A stretch of DNA of 64,000 nt, taken from Neptunomonas japonica JAMM 1380 (lineage in GTDB: Bacteria; Pseudomonadota; Gammaproteobacteria; Pseudomonadales; Balneatricaceae). The position numbers were made by a program, and so were the translations under genes. The stretch covers positions 868,001 to 932,000 of the forward strand of contig NZ_AP014546.1 of assembly GCF_016592555.1 (NCBI RefSeq). The letters run 5' to 3'. The notes beneath the pieces were generated by a model, which was given only the letters and a program-made list of their open reading frames with translations, searched no databases and was not told where the DNA came from. Of the stretch, positions 21,094 through 30,686 are shown in pieces. Position 1 is the first letter of the stretch. Every line of letters begins with the position of its first letter.

Positions 21094-22313
21094 TGAAGCC
21101 TGCGCTATTACTGTTATGTCACCGAATTCCGTATCCGCCTAATAAAGGAGATAAGATTCGTGCATTTCATCTATTAAAGTTTTTAGCCAGCCACTATAGA
21201 GTCTACTTGGGCGCTTTTGTTGATGACCCAATGGACTGGCAGTACGTTAAAGATGTCGAAGCTATTTGTGAAGACTGTAAATTTTTAGAGTTAAACCCAT
21301 TACGCGCCAAGGTAAAGTGTATGAAAGGTTTCATTACAGGAGAGGCGTTATCAGTGCCTTATTACCAAAGTAATGAATTGCAGGAATGGGTACGTTCAGT
21401 AATCGCTGATCATGATATTACAAAGGCTATGGCAGTATCTTCAGTAATGGCGCAGTTTTTAAGCGACCCTAAACTGAACTTAGATAAGAAAATAATTGAT
21501 ATTGTCGATATTGATTCAGATAAATGGCTGCAGTACTCCAGTATGAAGTCTTGGCCTTTGAGTTGGGTATATCGCAGAGAAGCTAAGACTCTATTACAGT
21601 ATGAAAAATTTGCAGTAGAAAACTTTGACGCTAGTTTGTTCGTATCTTCTCCTGAAGCCGAAATGTTTAAGAAGAAAATGCCAAGCGATGCTCACAAAGT
21701 TGGATATTACAATAATGGCGTTGATAGTGAGTATTTCTCTCCGTCTGAAGATTACCCCCTTCCATATGAGCAAGATTCACTTCCAATCGTTTTTACAGGG
21801 GCAATGGATTATTGGCCCAATATTGATGCTGTTTGTTGGTTTGTCAGTGATGTGTTACCAGAAATCAGAAAATTAGATACACGATTTTGTTTTTATATAG
21901 TCGGCAGTAAGCCCAGCGACAAGGTTATGCAGTTAGGCTCGTTAGAAGGCGTTGTCGTTACGGGGCGTGTAGAAGATATTAGGCCTTATATTCATCATGC
22001 GTATGTTTGCATCGCTCCGATGAGAATAGCTCGTGGTGTACAAAACAAAGTATTAGAAGCTATGTCTATGCAAAGGCCTGTTATCGTTAGTGATATGGGA
22101 CTTGAAGGCATAAATGCTCAGCATGGTGTCGACGTGCTGATTGCCAATACGGCAAAAGAGTATGTAAGCGTTACCAGCGCATTACTTGATAATAGTTACA
22201 ATGATATTGGTCTAGCGGCGAGACGGACGGTAAAAAAAGATTTTAATTGGAGTGAGAGTCTCCCTATAGTAAGAGAGCTGCTAAATAAGGTTCAGCAGGA
22301 GAAGCACGTATGA
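21093..22313 (+). CDS. XrtA-associated glycosyltransferase (Stp1-like)
   Basis: A 406-residue GT-B glycosyltransferase of family 4 type, matching the first exosortase-A-associated sugar transferase. The N-terminus has CHRIPYPPNKGDKIRAFHLLKFLA, split here by its own structure into the CHRIPYPPNKGDK and AFHLLKFL pieces. The C-terminal domain shows VFTGAMDYWPNIDAV, the VVTGRVEDIRPY segment and APMRIARGVQNKVLEAMSM, the nucleotide-sugar-binding region. It overlaps xrtA by 4 bp, which places polysaccharide assembly and protein sorting in one transcript. Confidence 0.9.
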   Translation: MKPALLLLCHRIPYPPNKGDKIRAFHLLKFLASHYRVYLGAFVDDPMDWQYVKDVEAICEDCKFLELNPLRAKVKCMKGFITGEALSVPYYQSNELQEWVRSVIADHDITKAMAVSSVMAQFLSDPKLNLDKKIIDIVDIDSDKWLQYSSMKSWPLSWVYRREAKTLLQYEKFAVENFDASLFVSSPEAEMFKKKMPSDAHKVGYYNNGVDSEYFSPSEDYPLPYEQDSLPIVFTGAMDYWPNIDAVCWFVSDVLPEIRKLDTRFCFYIVGSKPSDKVMQLGSLEGVVVTGRVEDIRPYIHHAYVCIAPMRIARGVQNKVLEAMSMQRPVIVSDMGLEGINAQHGVDVLIANTAKEYVSVTSALLDNSYNDIGLAARRTVKKDFNWSESLPIVRELLNKVQQEKHV

Positions 22314-23875
22314 CAAGTGCCGCAAACGATAGCATGACTATATCAACACGTTCGTCATGGCGTTACTTCTTGCCTATAGTTGTTGTTTACCTTTTATTAC
22401 TGACAGTCTTTTTTTATGACACCGTTGAGTCTATGGTGTCTATTTGGAGCCGTTCAGAAACATTTACACATGCTTTTCTAATATTGCCTATCTCTATTTG
22501 GTTGGTTTGGGAAAAGAGAACACATCTGAAAGTGATGACTCCCAAACCTTCTTGGCAAGGTATGGCAGTACTCTTTGCTGTCGGCTTTTTATGGCTTTTT
22601 GGCTACCTCGTTGATGCACTTGTTGTGCAACAACTTGCGTGGGTAGCTGCATTTGTCGCTGGTGTATGGGCGATACTTGGAAATAGAACGACATGGGTTA
22701 TAGCATTTCCGTTGGCATTCTTAATATTCATGGTTCCTTTCGGCGAAGATTTGGTGCCAGGGATGATGGAGTTTACAGCTGATTTTACGATCGGGCTGAT
22801 AAGGCTAACAGGTATTCCTGTTTATAGAGAAGGGCTGTTTTTCACACTGCCTTCAGGGAACTGGTCGGTAGTTGAGGCTTGCAGTGGTATCAGGTATTTG
22901 ATTGCTTCGGTTACTTTGGGATGTTTGTATTCTTATTTAACTTATACCAGTGCAAAGAAGCGCTTTATATTTATTATTGTTTCGATAATCGTTCCGATTA
23001 TCGCCAATGGCCTAAGGGCATATATTATTGTCATGCTTGGGCATGTTAGTGATATGACGATTGCGACAGGTGTTGATCATCTAGTTTATGGCTGGGTGTT
23101 CTTCGGCATTGTTATTTTTATAATGATTACCATTGGTGCTCGGTTCAGAGATGATGTTGATAGCACGGTGCATATTGAGCCCTCAATATCCGCAAGCACG
23201 AAGGAATACGGTTTTAGTAAGGTTTTGCCGTTAGCTGTTCTCACTATTTGCCTAATTGGTGTTTGGCCAGCTTTGGCATACGTTATAGATCAAAATGAAG
23301 ATTCTTCAGGCCAGCCTACAGAGATGCTTACTCTTGCAGACGTTGCTGATTGGAGTTCATCAAATCAAGCTGCCTGGGCTTGGAAGCCCTCAAACCGAGG
23401 AACTGAGAAACTTGAACAGTTTTTTGAAAAAGACGGTTTCAAAGTAGCGGTCTACTTACAGTACTTATTTAAGAAGCGCAATAATGTTGAGCTAATTAAT
23501 TCACAGAATACTTTGCTTGATCCTGAGCAGAGTCAATGGCGAATTGTAGGAAATGATAAAAGACAGCTAACGCTTTCTACTAGAACAATTGAAGTTAAAG
23601 AAACCTTGTTGAAAGGTGAAGATAAACAGCTAATGATCTGGTCATGGTATCGAATTGGTGAGCGTTACACTTCTAATAAGTATGTAGCGAAACTTCTTGA
23701 AGGGTTTAATAGATTAACGTTTGGTCGCCAAGATGAAGGTGAAATCATTGTGGCTATGGAGTTTGATGAGAATATAGATTCTGCCGATCAGGTGGTTGTA
23801 CTGCAAAGCTTTGTAAAAGGCTTGTTACCCAATGTTGAAAAATCTGTCGATAGTAAAGTGGCTAGCGCGAAATGA
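22310..23875 (+). CDS. xrtA: Exosortase A fused to EpsI domain
   Basis: Inner-membrane cysteine protease/transpeptidase predicted to cleave PEP-CTERM sorting signals. Residues 1-280 form a polytopic exosortase core with the catalytic triad candidates Cys191 (VEACSGIRYL), Arg236 (ANGLRAYII) and His257 (GVDHLVYGW). After a further transmembrane segment near 305-322, residues of about 330-515 form a soluble EpsI-type domain; in many XrtA loci it is likewise fused. It is embedded in the glycosyltransferase operon, with 4-bp overlaps on both sides. Likely substrates are the three PEP-CTERM proteins at the end of the window. Confidence 0.95.
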   Translation: MTSAANDSMTISTRSSWRYFLPIVVVYLLLLTVFFYDTVESMVSIWSRSETFTHAFLILPISIWLVWEKRTHLKVMTPKPSWQGMAVLFAVGFLWLFGYLVDALVVQQLAWVAAFVAGVWAILGNRTTWVIAFPLAFLIFMVPFGEDLVPGMMEFTADFTIGLIRLTGIPVYREGLFFTLPSGNWSVVEACSGIRYLIASVTLGCLYSYLTYTSAKKRFIFIIVSIIVPIIANGLRAYIIVMLGHVSDMTIATGVDHLVYGWVFFGIVIFIMITIGARFRDDVDSTVHIEPSISASTKEYGFSKVLPLAVLTICLIGVWPALAYVIDQNEDSSGQPTEMLTLADVADWSSSNQAAWAWKPSNRGTEKLEQFFEKDGFKVAVYLQYLFKKRNNVELINSQNTLLDPEQSQWRIVGNDKRQLTLSTRTIEVKETLLKGEDKQLMIWSWYRIGERYTSNKYVAKLLEGFNRLTFGRQDEGEIIVAMEFDENIDSADQVVVLQSFVKGLLPNVEKSVDSKVASAK

Positions 23876-25017
23876 GTATTAGAAATAAGCCGCCACTCAT
23901 TGTGCATATTATTTACGCTTTGGGGACCGGCGGGTTAGAAAATGGTTTAGTTAATATTATTAATCGCATGCCACCTGATCGGTATAAGCATGTCATTATT
24001 TGCTTAACGCACGCTACTGATTTTGCGAAACGGATAACGGCTCCAGACGTTAAAGTAATAGAACTGCATAAACGTGAAGGTCATGACCTGGGTGTGTACT
24101 GGCGGCTCCAAAAACTACTTTGGCAGCTTAAGCCAGATTTAGTGCATACTCGAAATCTTGCAGCGTTAGAGATGCAAGCTCTTACTCTTTTATTACCAGG
24201 TGTTAAGCGTGTTCATGGCGAGCATGGTAGAGATATCTATGATTTACATGGACAGAATAAAAAATATAACCGTTTAAGAAAGGTTATGAGTTATGTGATT
24301 CACCGCTATATAGCAGTCAGCCAAGATTTAGAAAGCTGGCTTCTAACGACAGTAAATATTCCTCGTGAGAAAGTTGAGCAGTTATACAATGGGGTCGATT
24401 TAGCACGCTTTAATCAATTTGATGACTCCGTGAAGATAGGCGTGCTACCAACTGAGTTTGAAAATGATTGTTTGATTATCGGTACTGTGGGCCGGGTTGC
24501 TGCAGTCAAAGATCAGCAAACACTTTTAAAAGCGTTCGATATTCTTGTTAAAAGTGGCTCAGAACTTTCGGATAAGCTGCGATTAGTAATAGTCGGAGAT
24601 GGTCCACTTTTTACTGCATTAGAAGAGCAGGTTCATGACTTAGGTTTAGATAAAAAAGTATGGTTGGCAGGGGATAGAAAGGATATTCCGGCCCTACTTA
24701 GATCGATGGATATGTTTGTATTACCATCTTTAGGTGAAGGTATATCAAATACAGTATTAGAAGCGATGGCAACAGGCTTACCTGTTATAGCAACACGGGT
24801 AGGTGGTAACCCAGAGCTTGTAGACGATCAGAGTACTGGTGCATTAGTACCTGTAGGTAATAGTGAAGAGCTGGCGCGTGTTTTATTAGATATCGTAAAT
24901 GATAAAGACAAATTATCCGCAATGGGTGCTGCAGGCTTAGCAAAAGTGCAGAAGCAATTTCATTGGGATATAACCGTAGCCAATTACTTAGCAGTTTATG
25001 ATGAGTTGTTGAAGTAA
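23872..25017 (+). CDS. XrtA-associated glycosyltransferase (Stp2-like)
   Basis: A 381-residue GT4-type glycosyltransferase matching the second exosortase-A-associated sugar transferase. The N-terminal donor-side loop is YALGTGGLENGLVNIINRMP, the central region has the HGEHGRDIYDLHGQN motif typical of this subfamily, and the C-terminal domain has PSLGEGISNTVLEAMATGLPV with the EGxxxxxLEA signature. Its start overlaps the xrtA stop by 4 bp. Confidence 0.91.
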   Translation: MSIRNKPPLIVHIIYALGTGGLENGLVNIINRMPPDRYKHVIICLTHATDFAKRITAPDVKVIELHKREGHDLGVYWRLQKLLWQLKPDLVHTRNLAALEMQALTLLLPGVKRVHGEHGRDIYDLHGQNKKYNRLRKVMSYVIHRYIAVSQDLESWLLTTVNIPREKVEQLYNGVDLARFNQFDDSVKIGVLPTEFENDCLIIGTVGRVAAVKDQQTLLKAFDILVKSGSELSDKLRLVIVGDGPLFTALEEQVHDLGLDKKVWLAGDRKDIPALLRSMDMFVLPSLGEGISNTVLEAMATGLPVIATRVGGNPELVDDQSTGALVPVGNSEELARVLLDIVNDKDKLSAMGAAGLAKVQKQFHWDITVANYLAVYDELLK

Positions 25018-25067
25018 ATCAGCAGCAGATCATTTAGAGCAAAAATAGATAAGGATAATAGAAATCG

Positions 25068-26969
25068 ATGTGTGGAATCGTCGGCGTTTTCGATTTAGCA
25101 GGTAAAAGAGAGTTCTCGCGTGAGCTTATTTCACGGATGAATGAAACCCAATTCCATCGTGGCCCAGATGAAGGCGGAATCCATATCGAACCCGGAGTAG
25201 GTTTTGGACATCGTCGTTTGTCGATAATTGACCTTTCTAGTGGCCAGCAACCGTTATTTAACGAAGATGGTTCTGTAGTCGTTACATACAACGGTGAAAT
25301 CTATAATTTCCCTGAGCTTTCTGAAGAGCTTAAAGCTTGTGGTCATCAGTTTAAGACACATTGCGATACTGAAGTGATTGTTCATGCTTGGGAAGAGTGG
25401 GGTGAGGCATGTGTTGAGCGCTTTAGAGGGATGTTTGCATTTGCTATCTGGGATAGAAATCAGCAAACACTTTTTCTGGCTCGAGACCGTTTGGGAATAA
25501 AACCTTTATTTTATTCAGCGTTACCTGATGGCTCATTTGCTTTTAGTTCAGAGTTAAAGGCACTCAAGACCCTGGAGAACTTACCTCGAGAAATTGACCC
25601 TACTTCTATAGAAGATTATTTCACGTTTGGTTATGTGCCAGAACCAAAAACAATTTTTAAAGGCGTTTGTAAACTTCGTCCTGGTTATACGTTGCTAATT
25701 AAGCATGGTTCGAGTGTTATTGAACCGAAAGAGTATTGGGATATACCGTTCACACCCGTCAATTATACCTCTGAAGAAAACTTAAAAGCAGAACTCATTG
25801 AACGTATGAGAGATGCGGTTGATGTGCGTATGGTTGCGGAGGTTCCTTTAGGGGCTTTCTTATCTGGTGGTGTGGACTCTAGTGCAATTGTTGCCATGAT
25901 GGCGCAGTTACAAGAAAAACCAGTACATACCTGTGCGATAGGTTTTGATGTAAAGCAGTTTAACGAAACCGAGTTTGCCAAGCAGGTAGCTGATCAATAC
26001 AAAACGGATCACTTTGAAGGGCTTGTTGGTAGTGATGATTTCGACCTACTAGATACATTGGCTGACCTATACGATGAACCTTATGCAGATAGTTCGGCTA
26101 TACCTACTTACCGTGTATGCCAACTTGCGAAAAAGCAGGTCACTGTAGCTTTATCCGGTGATGGTGGTGATGAAAACTTTGCCGGTTATCGTCGTTATCG
26201 CTGGCACATGAATGAAGAAAAGCTAAGAGCGGCTATACCGTTGAGTGTTAGAAAGCCAATATTTGGCTTGTTAGGCAAGCTTTACCCTAAAGCAGATTGG
26301 GCGCCACGCGTATTTAGAGCAAAAACAACTTTTCAAGGTTTGGCAAGAAGCTCCGTCGAAGCGTATTTGCATACTGTTTCTTTGTTATCAGAAGAGCAGC
26401 GTGACCAGTTGTTTAGTGATAAGTTAAAAACGGCTCTAAAAGGATACCAGTCGATAGAAGTCTTTAATGAGTATGTGGCAAAAGCACCTACACAGGACCC
26501 GTTGTCACTCATTCAATATCTGGATATGAAAACCTACCTAGTTGGTGACATTCTTACTAAGGTGGATCGAGCAAGTATGGCACATGCGCTTGAGGTTCGA
26601 GTTCCGCTATTAGATCATAAATTTATTGAGTGGGTTTCAGGCTTACCATCAAACCTCAAGTTAAAAGGGCAAGAGGGGAAGTACGCACTGAAAAAATCTC
26701 TGGAGCCATACTTGCCTAATGACGTGCTGTATCGAGCCAAGATGGGGTTTGGTGTACCTCTTGCTAAGTGGTTTAGAGGCCCATTAAAAGAGAAGGTAAA
26801 TGAAAGTTTGCTCGGCGATACCATACGCCAGAGTGGTCTTTTTAATATGGAGTTTATCGAACAAGTGATAAAACAGCATCAAAGTGGAGCACGCGACTAC
26901 AGTGTGATTATTTGGACTTTGTTAATGTTTAATGCATTTCTTGAGCGTGAACTCGATATTACGGCTTGA
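25068..26969 (+). CDS. XrtA-associated glutamine amidotransferase (AsnB-like)
   Basis: A 633-residue asparagine-synthase-family amidotransferase of the XrtA type. The glutaminase domain begins MCGIVGVFD with the catalytic Cys2 intact, followed by FHRGPDEGG and FGHRRLSIIDLS. The synthetase domain has the PP-loop LSGGVDSSAIVAMMA and LSGDGGDENFAGY. In XrtA loci it is thought to amidate a sugar acid or a related substrate rather than aspartate, but this has not been shown from sequence alone. It is 50 bp downstream of the preceding glycosyltransferase. Two other AsnB-like genes in the window lack Cys2. Confidence 0.92.
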   Translation: MCGIVGVFDLAGKREFSRELISRMNETQFHRGPDEGGIHIEPGVGFGHRRLSIIDLSSGQQPLFNEDGSVVVTYNGEIYNFPELSEELKACGHQFKTHCDTEVIVHAWEEWGEACVERFRGMFAFAIWDRNQQTLFLARDRLGIKPLFYSALPDGSFAFSSELKALKTLENLPREIDPTSIEDYFTFGYVPEPKTIFKGVCKLRPGYTLLIKHGSSVIEPKEYWDIPFTPVNYTSEENLKAELIERMRDAVDVRMVAEVPLGAFLSGGVDSSAIVAMMAQLQEKPVHTCAIGFDVKQFNETEFAKQVADQYKTDHFEGLVGSDDFDLLDTLADLYDEPYADSSAIPTYRVCQLAKKQVTVALSGDGGDENFAGYRRYRWHMNEEKLRAAIPLSVRKPIFGLLGKLYPKADWAPRVFRAKTTFQGLARSSVEAYLHTVSLLSEEQRDQLFSDKLKTALKGYQSIEVFNEYVAKAPTQDPLSLIQYLDMKTYLVGDILTKVDRASMAHALEVRVPLLDHKFIEWVSGLPSNLKLKGQEGKYALKKSLEPYLPNDVLYRAKMGFGVPLAKWFRGPLKEKVNESLLGDTIRQSGLFNMEFIEQVIKQHQSGARDYSVIIWTLLMFNAFLERELDITA

Positions 26970-26994
26970 TACAGATATAAGGGAAAGATAATAC

Positions 26995-28203
26995 GTGAAA
27001 ATTTTACACATTCTAGACCACTCTATTCCGCTGCATAGTGGCTATACATTTCGCACTCGCTCAATTTTAAAGCAGCAGCGTGTCTTAGGGTGGGAAACAG
27101 TTCATGTTACGTCTGGTAAGCACACGCTAGACTCTGCGCCTGTAGAAAGTGTAGAAGAATTTTTATTTTATAGAACGCCAGCTAAGTCATCTGTTCTTGA
27201 TAAGCTGCCATTACTTAATCAGTTATCAATTATTGACCAGCTAACAAAAAGAGTCTGTGAAGTAATAGAAGAAACGAAGCCGGATATCCTGCATGCTCAC
27301 TCTCCTGCGCTAACCGGTGTTGCAGCATTAAGAGCAGGGAAAAAATACGGTATACCGGTAGTTTATGAGTGTCGAGGCTTTTGGGAAGATGCGGCTGTTG
27401 ATCACGGTACTTGTAAAGAAGATGGTGTGCGATACAAGCTGACTAGAGCGCTAGAAACTTACGTATTTAAAAATGCTGATGCGGTGACAACGATTTGTGA
27501 AGGTTTACGTAAAGATATTGTTGCCAGAGGTATTGGTAACGAAAAAATAACAGTGATTCCTAATGCTGTTGATATAGATAAGTTTAGTGTGATAACCCAC
27601 AGTGACCAGGGTTTAGCAGAAAAACTACAGCTTCAAGGGAAAAAAGTTTTGGGGTTTATAGGCTCATTCTATGCCTATGAAGGACTGCTTCTTTTACTTG
27701 AATCTCTCCCTGAGATGATAAGCAATGATCCAGATATTCGTTTGTTGCTGGTAGGTGGTGGCCCACAAAATGATTTAATAGAAAGTAAAATTAAATCATT
27801 AAATTTACAACAGTTTGTAGTGACTACAGGGCGTGTTCCGCACACAGAAGTGCAGTCTTACTATAGCTTGGTGGATATATTTATATATCCTCGCTTGGCA
27901 ATGCGTTTAACGGAACTAGTAACACCTCTAAAGCCACTTGAGGCAATGGCCCAAGGCAAGCTAGTTGTAGCATCAGATGTCGGTGGACATAAAGAGTTAA
28001 TCGATGATGGTAAAACGGGGCGTTTGTTTAAAGCCGGTGATAAAAAAGATCTGGCTCGGGTTGTGCTTGAAGTGCTGGATCAAACGGAAAATTGGGACTC
28101 CTTCAAGCAGCAAGGAAGAAAATATGTAGAAGAGCAACGGAATTGGCCTGTGAGTGTCGGCCAGTATCAACATGTGTACCCTAAGATTTATAAAAACGGA
28201 TAA
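26995..28203 (+). CDS. XrtA-associated glycosyltransferase (Stp3-like)
   Basis: A 402-residue GT4-type glycosyltransferase matching the third exosortase-A-associated subfamily. N-terminal features are LHILDHSIPLHSGYTFRTR and HVTSGKH; the central YECRGFWEDAAVDHGTC stretch is typical of this group. The C-terminal domain has GFIGSFYAYEGL and PLEAMAQGKLVVASDVGG. The start is GTG at 26995, preceded by AAGGGAAAG. The next glycosyltransferase begins on the last base of the stop codon. Confidence 0.9.
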   Translation: MKILHILDHSIPLHSGYTFRTRSILKQQRVLGWETVHVTSGKHTLDSAPVESVEEFLFYRTPAKSSVLDKLPLLNQLSIIDQLTKRVCEVIEETKPDILHAHSPALTGVAALRAGKKYGIPVVYECRGFWEDAAVDHGTCKEDGVRYKLTRALETYVFKNADAVTTICEGLRKDIVARGIGNEKITVIPNAVDIDKFSVITHSDQGLAEKLQLQGKKVLGFIGSFYAYEGLLLLLESLPEMISNDPDIRLLLVGGGPQNDLIESKIKSLNLQQFVVTTGRVPHTEVQSYYSLVDIFIYPRLAMRLTELVTPLKPLEAMAQGKLVVASDVGGHKELIDDGKTGRLFKAGDKKDLARVVLEVLDQTENWDSFKQQGRKYVEEQRNWPVSVGQYQHVYPKIYKNG

Positions 28204-29381
28204 TGGTTAATTTACTTGTAGTAACGACACTATTCCCTAACAGTGTTCAACACCGTCATGGGATTTTTGTAGAAACCAGACTGAAAAAAATTATGGAAAC
28301 AGGGCAAGTTAATGCAGTCGTTGTTGCGCCTGTTCCTTGGTTTCCTATTAAAAGTAAATACTTCAGTCAATATTCACAGTATGTCGATATACCATCCAAA
28401 GAGCATCGAAACGGTGTGGAAATATACCACCCGCGTTATTTGGTCATTCCTAAAGTTGGAATGCTACTTACGCCATTTTTTTTAGCATTGGCTATTTTTC
28501 TTACTATTTTTAAGGTTAGAAAGCAGGGCTATAAGTTTGATCTAATCGATGCTCATTATTTTTATCCCGATGGCGTTGCTGTAGCTTTAGCTTCATACTT
28601 TTTGAAGTTGCCCTTTGTTATTTCAGCTAGGGGATCAGATATAAACTTAATTCCCAATTATTTATTGCCACGAAAAATGATTTTATGGGCCGCCTCAAAA
28701 GCTCAAGCATCCATTACCGTTTCTTCGGCATTGAAAGAGAAAATGCTTGCCTTGGGGGCTGTAGAAGAAAAAATACATGTTTTAAGAAATGGTGTTGATG
28801 ATGTTTTGTTTTCACCAAAAAATTATCAACAAATGCGCCACAATTACTCGTTAAAAAGAGCAACACTTCTTAGTGTGGGGAATTTAACAGAGTTGAAAGG
28901 TCACGACCTAGTTATCAAAAGCTTATTAGAGCTCCCGGACTGTGAGCTCATCATTGTTGGTGGCGGGGAGCTGGATAAACCGCTCAAACAACTTGCTGAG
29001 ACATTGGGTTTATCGGAAAGGGTTCGTTTTATGGGTACGCTAAAGCAGCCAGACCTAGTTGAGTTGTACAGTGCAGCTGATCTGCTCGTACTAGCCTCTA
29101 GTCGTGAAGGTTGGGCTAACGTGCTGTTAGAAGCAATGGCTTGCGGGGCTCCTGTTGCAGCAACAAGTGTTGGCGGGACTCCTGAACTGGTTAAATCACC
29201 TGAAGCAGGAGTGTTGGTCAAAGAGCGCAATGCTTCTGGTTTGGTTAAGGCGATTAGTAAGGCTTTATCGCTGAATATAGATAGAGATTTAACACGAGAA
29301 TACGCAAAAAAATTCTCATGGGATCAAACGGTAGAAAATCAAATTAACTTATATACAAAAATAGTGGAATCGCATGCGTGA
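28203..29381 (+). CDS. Family 4 glycosyltransferase
   Basis: A 392-residue GT-B glycosyltransferase. The N-terminus has TTLFPNSVQHRHGIFVETR, the domain linker carries ISARGSDINLIPNY, and the C-terminal domain shows LSVGNLTELKGHD and LASSREGWANVLLEAMACG, the EGxxNVLLEA donor-binding signature. A hydrophobic stretch near residues 85-103 may give membrane association. It overlaps the downstream ligase gene by 8 bp. The transferred sugar cannot be told from sequence. Confidence 0.9.
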   Translation: MVNLLVVTTLFPNSVQHRHGIFVETRLKKIMETGQVNAVVVAPVPWFPIKSKYFSQYSQYVDIPSKEHRNGVEIYHPRYLVIPKVGMLLTPFFLALAIFLTIFKVRKQGYKFDLIDAHYFYPDGVAVALASYFLKLPFVISARGSDINLIPNYLLPRKMILWAASKAQASITVSSALKEKMLALGAVEEKIHVLRNGVDDVLFSPKNYQQMRHNYSLKRATLLSVGNLTELKGHDLVIKSLLELPDCELIIVGGGELDKPLKQLAETLGLSERVRFMGTLKQPDLVELYSAADLLVLASSREGWANVLLEAMACGAPVAATSVGGTPELVKSPEAGVLVKERNASGLVKAISKALSLNIDRDLTREYAKKFSWDQTVENQINLYTKIVESHA

Positions 29382-30645
29382 CCTTCTCATAACACTGATT
29401 GTATTTGGGAGCATTCCATTTATTTTACGTAGGCCCTATATAGGGATACTGATGTGGTCATGGTTAAGCTATATGAATCCACATAGGTTGGCTTATGGGT
29501 TTGCTTATGACATGCCGTTTGCGCAGGTGATTGCCATCACCATATTTATGGCATTTGTATTTAATAAAGATAGGCAAAGCATACCATTTAGTGGGACTGT
29601 AGTTGTTTGGGTCTTATTCTTGATATGGGCATCCCTAACAACCTATTTTGCTATCTATCCAGACTTTGCAGCTGAACAATATATACGAATAATTAAGATA
29701 CAAATATTTACTTTCTTAACTATGGCGCTGATTACCAATCAAGATAGAATTAATAAGTTGATTTGGGTTATTGCTCTTTCCATTGGTTTTTATAGTATTA
29801 AAGGTGGGATATTCACAATAATGACCGGTGGTTCCTTCCGCGTGTGGGGCCCAGCAGGTTCATTTATAGAAGATAATAATGAGTTAGCATTAGCCTGTTT
29901 AATGGTTATACCTCTTATGTATTATTTGATGGTTCAGTTAAATAATCGTTGGTTTAAATACGCAATGGGCGGGGCAATTTTCTTGAGTTTAGCGTCTGTT
30001 ATTGGTTCACAATCCCGCGGTGCACTCATAGCTATTGCTGCTGTACTTGGCTTTTATTGGCTTAAAACCAAAAGTAAATTCGTTTCGGCATTTGTTATTC
30101 TTTTTATAGTAGCAGCCGGCTGGAATTTTATGCCAACGAGTTGGCATGAGAGGATGGATACAATCGGTAACTACGAAGAAGATGCATCAGCGATGGGGCG
30201 AATTAATGCTTGGATCTACAGCATTAATATAGCAAATGATCGACTGTTAGGAGGAGGCTTCAGCTCTTGGTCAACGAATACATATGCAGTTTATTCTCCC
30301 GATGCTGAATTGGTAGTTGTTGCGCATAGTATCTATTTTAATGTGTTGGCTGATCATGGCTGGATTGGGCTTATCCTGTTTCTTTTAGTTCTAATATTCA
30401 CCTGGAATAATTTATCCCGAATTATTAAACGTACTCGCGGTGATCCGGGCATGTCACAACAAAATTTATTAGCAAGAATGTTGCAAATAAGCTTTATAGC
30501 CTACCTAACAGGTGGGGCATTTTTAAGCCTCTCTTATTTTGATTTGCCATGGCATTTAGTCGCTATAACGTTATTGATCAGCTCACAAATAAATTTGAAG
30601 AGTGAGGCGCTACCAAAAACGAAATTTAAAAACTCCATGGTTTAG
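29374..30645 (+). CDS. O-antigen-ligase/Wzy-like membrane protein, XrtA-associated
   Basis: A 423-residue polytopic inner-membrane protein, about ten hydrophobic segments, of the exosortase-A-associated O-glycosylation-ligase-like family (Wzy_C/O-antigen ligase clan). The large periplasmic loop includes SQSRGALIAIAAV and the VVAHSIYFNVLADHGWIGL motif, with the His expected in the catalytic loop. It may be the polymerase of this locus or a ligase that attaches glycan to a protein or lipid; the sequence alone does not decide. It closes the first operon segment. Confidence 0.9.
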   Translation: MRDLLITLIVFGSIPFILRRPYIGILMWSWLSYMNPHRLAYGFAYDMPFAQVIAITIFMAFVFNKDRQSIPFSGTVVVWVLFLIWASLTTYFAIYPDFAAEQYIRIIKIQIFTFLTMALITNQDRINKLIWVIALSIGFYSIKGGIFTIMTGGSFRVWGPAGSFIEDNNELALACLMVIPLMYYLMVQLNNRWFKYAMGGAIFLSLASVIGSQSRGALIAIAAVLGFYWLKTKSKFVSAFVILFIVAAGWNFMPTSWHERMDTIGNYEEDASAMGRINAWIYSINIANDRLLGGGFSSWSTNTYAVYSPDAELVVVAHSIYFNVLADHGWIGLILFLLVLIFTWNNLSRIIKRTRGDPGMSQQNLLARMLQISFIAYLTGGAFLSLSYFDLPWHLVAITLLISSQINLKSEALPKTKFKNSMV

Positions 30646-30686
30646 TTTTTAGTGGTTCTCGATATAACTTTCAGGTGTTAAAGAAG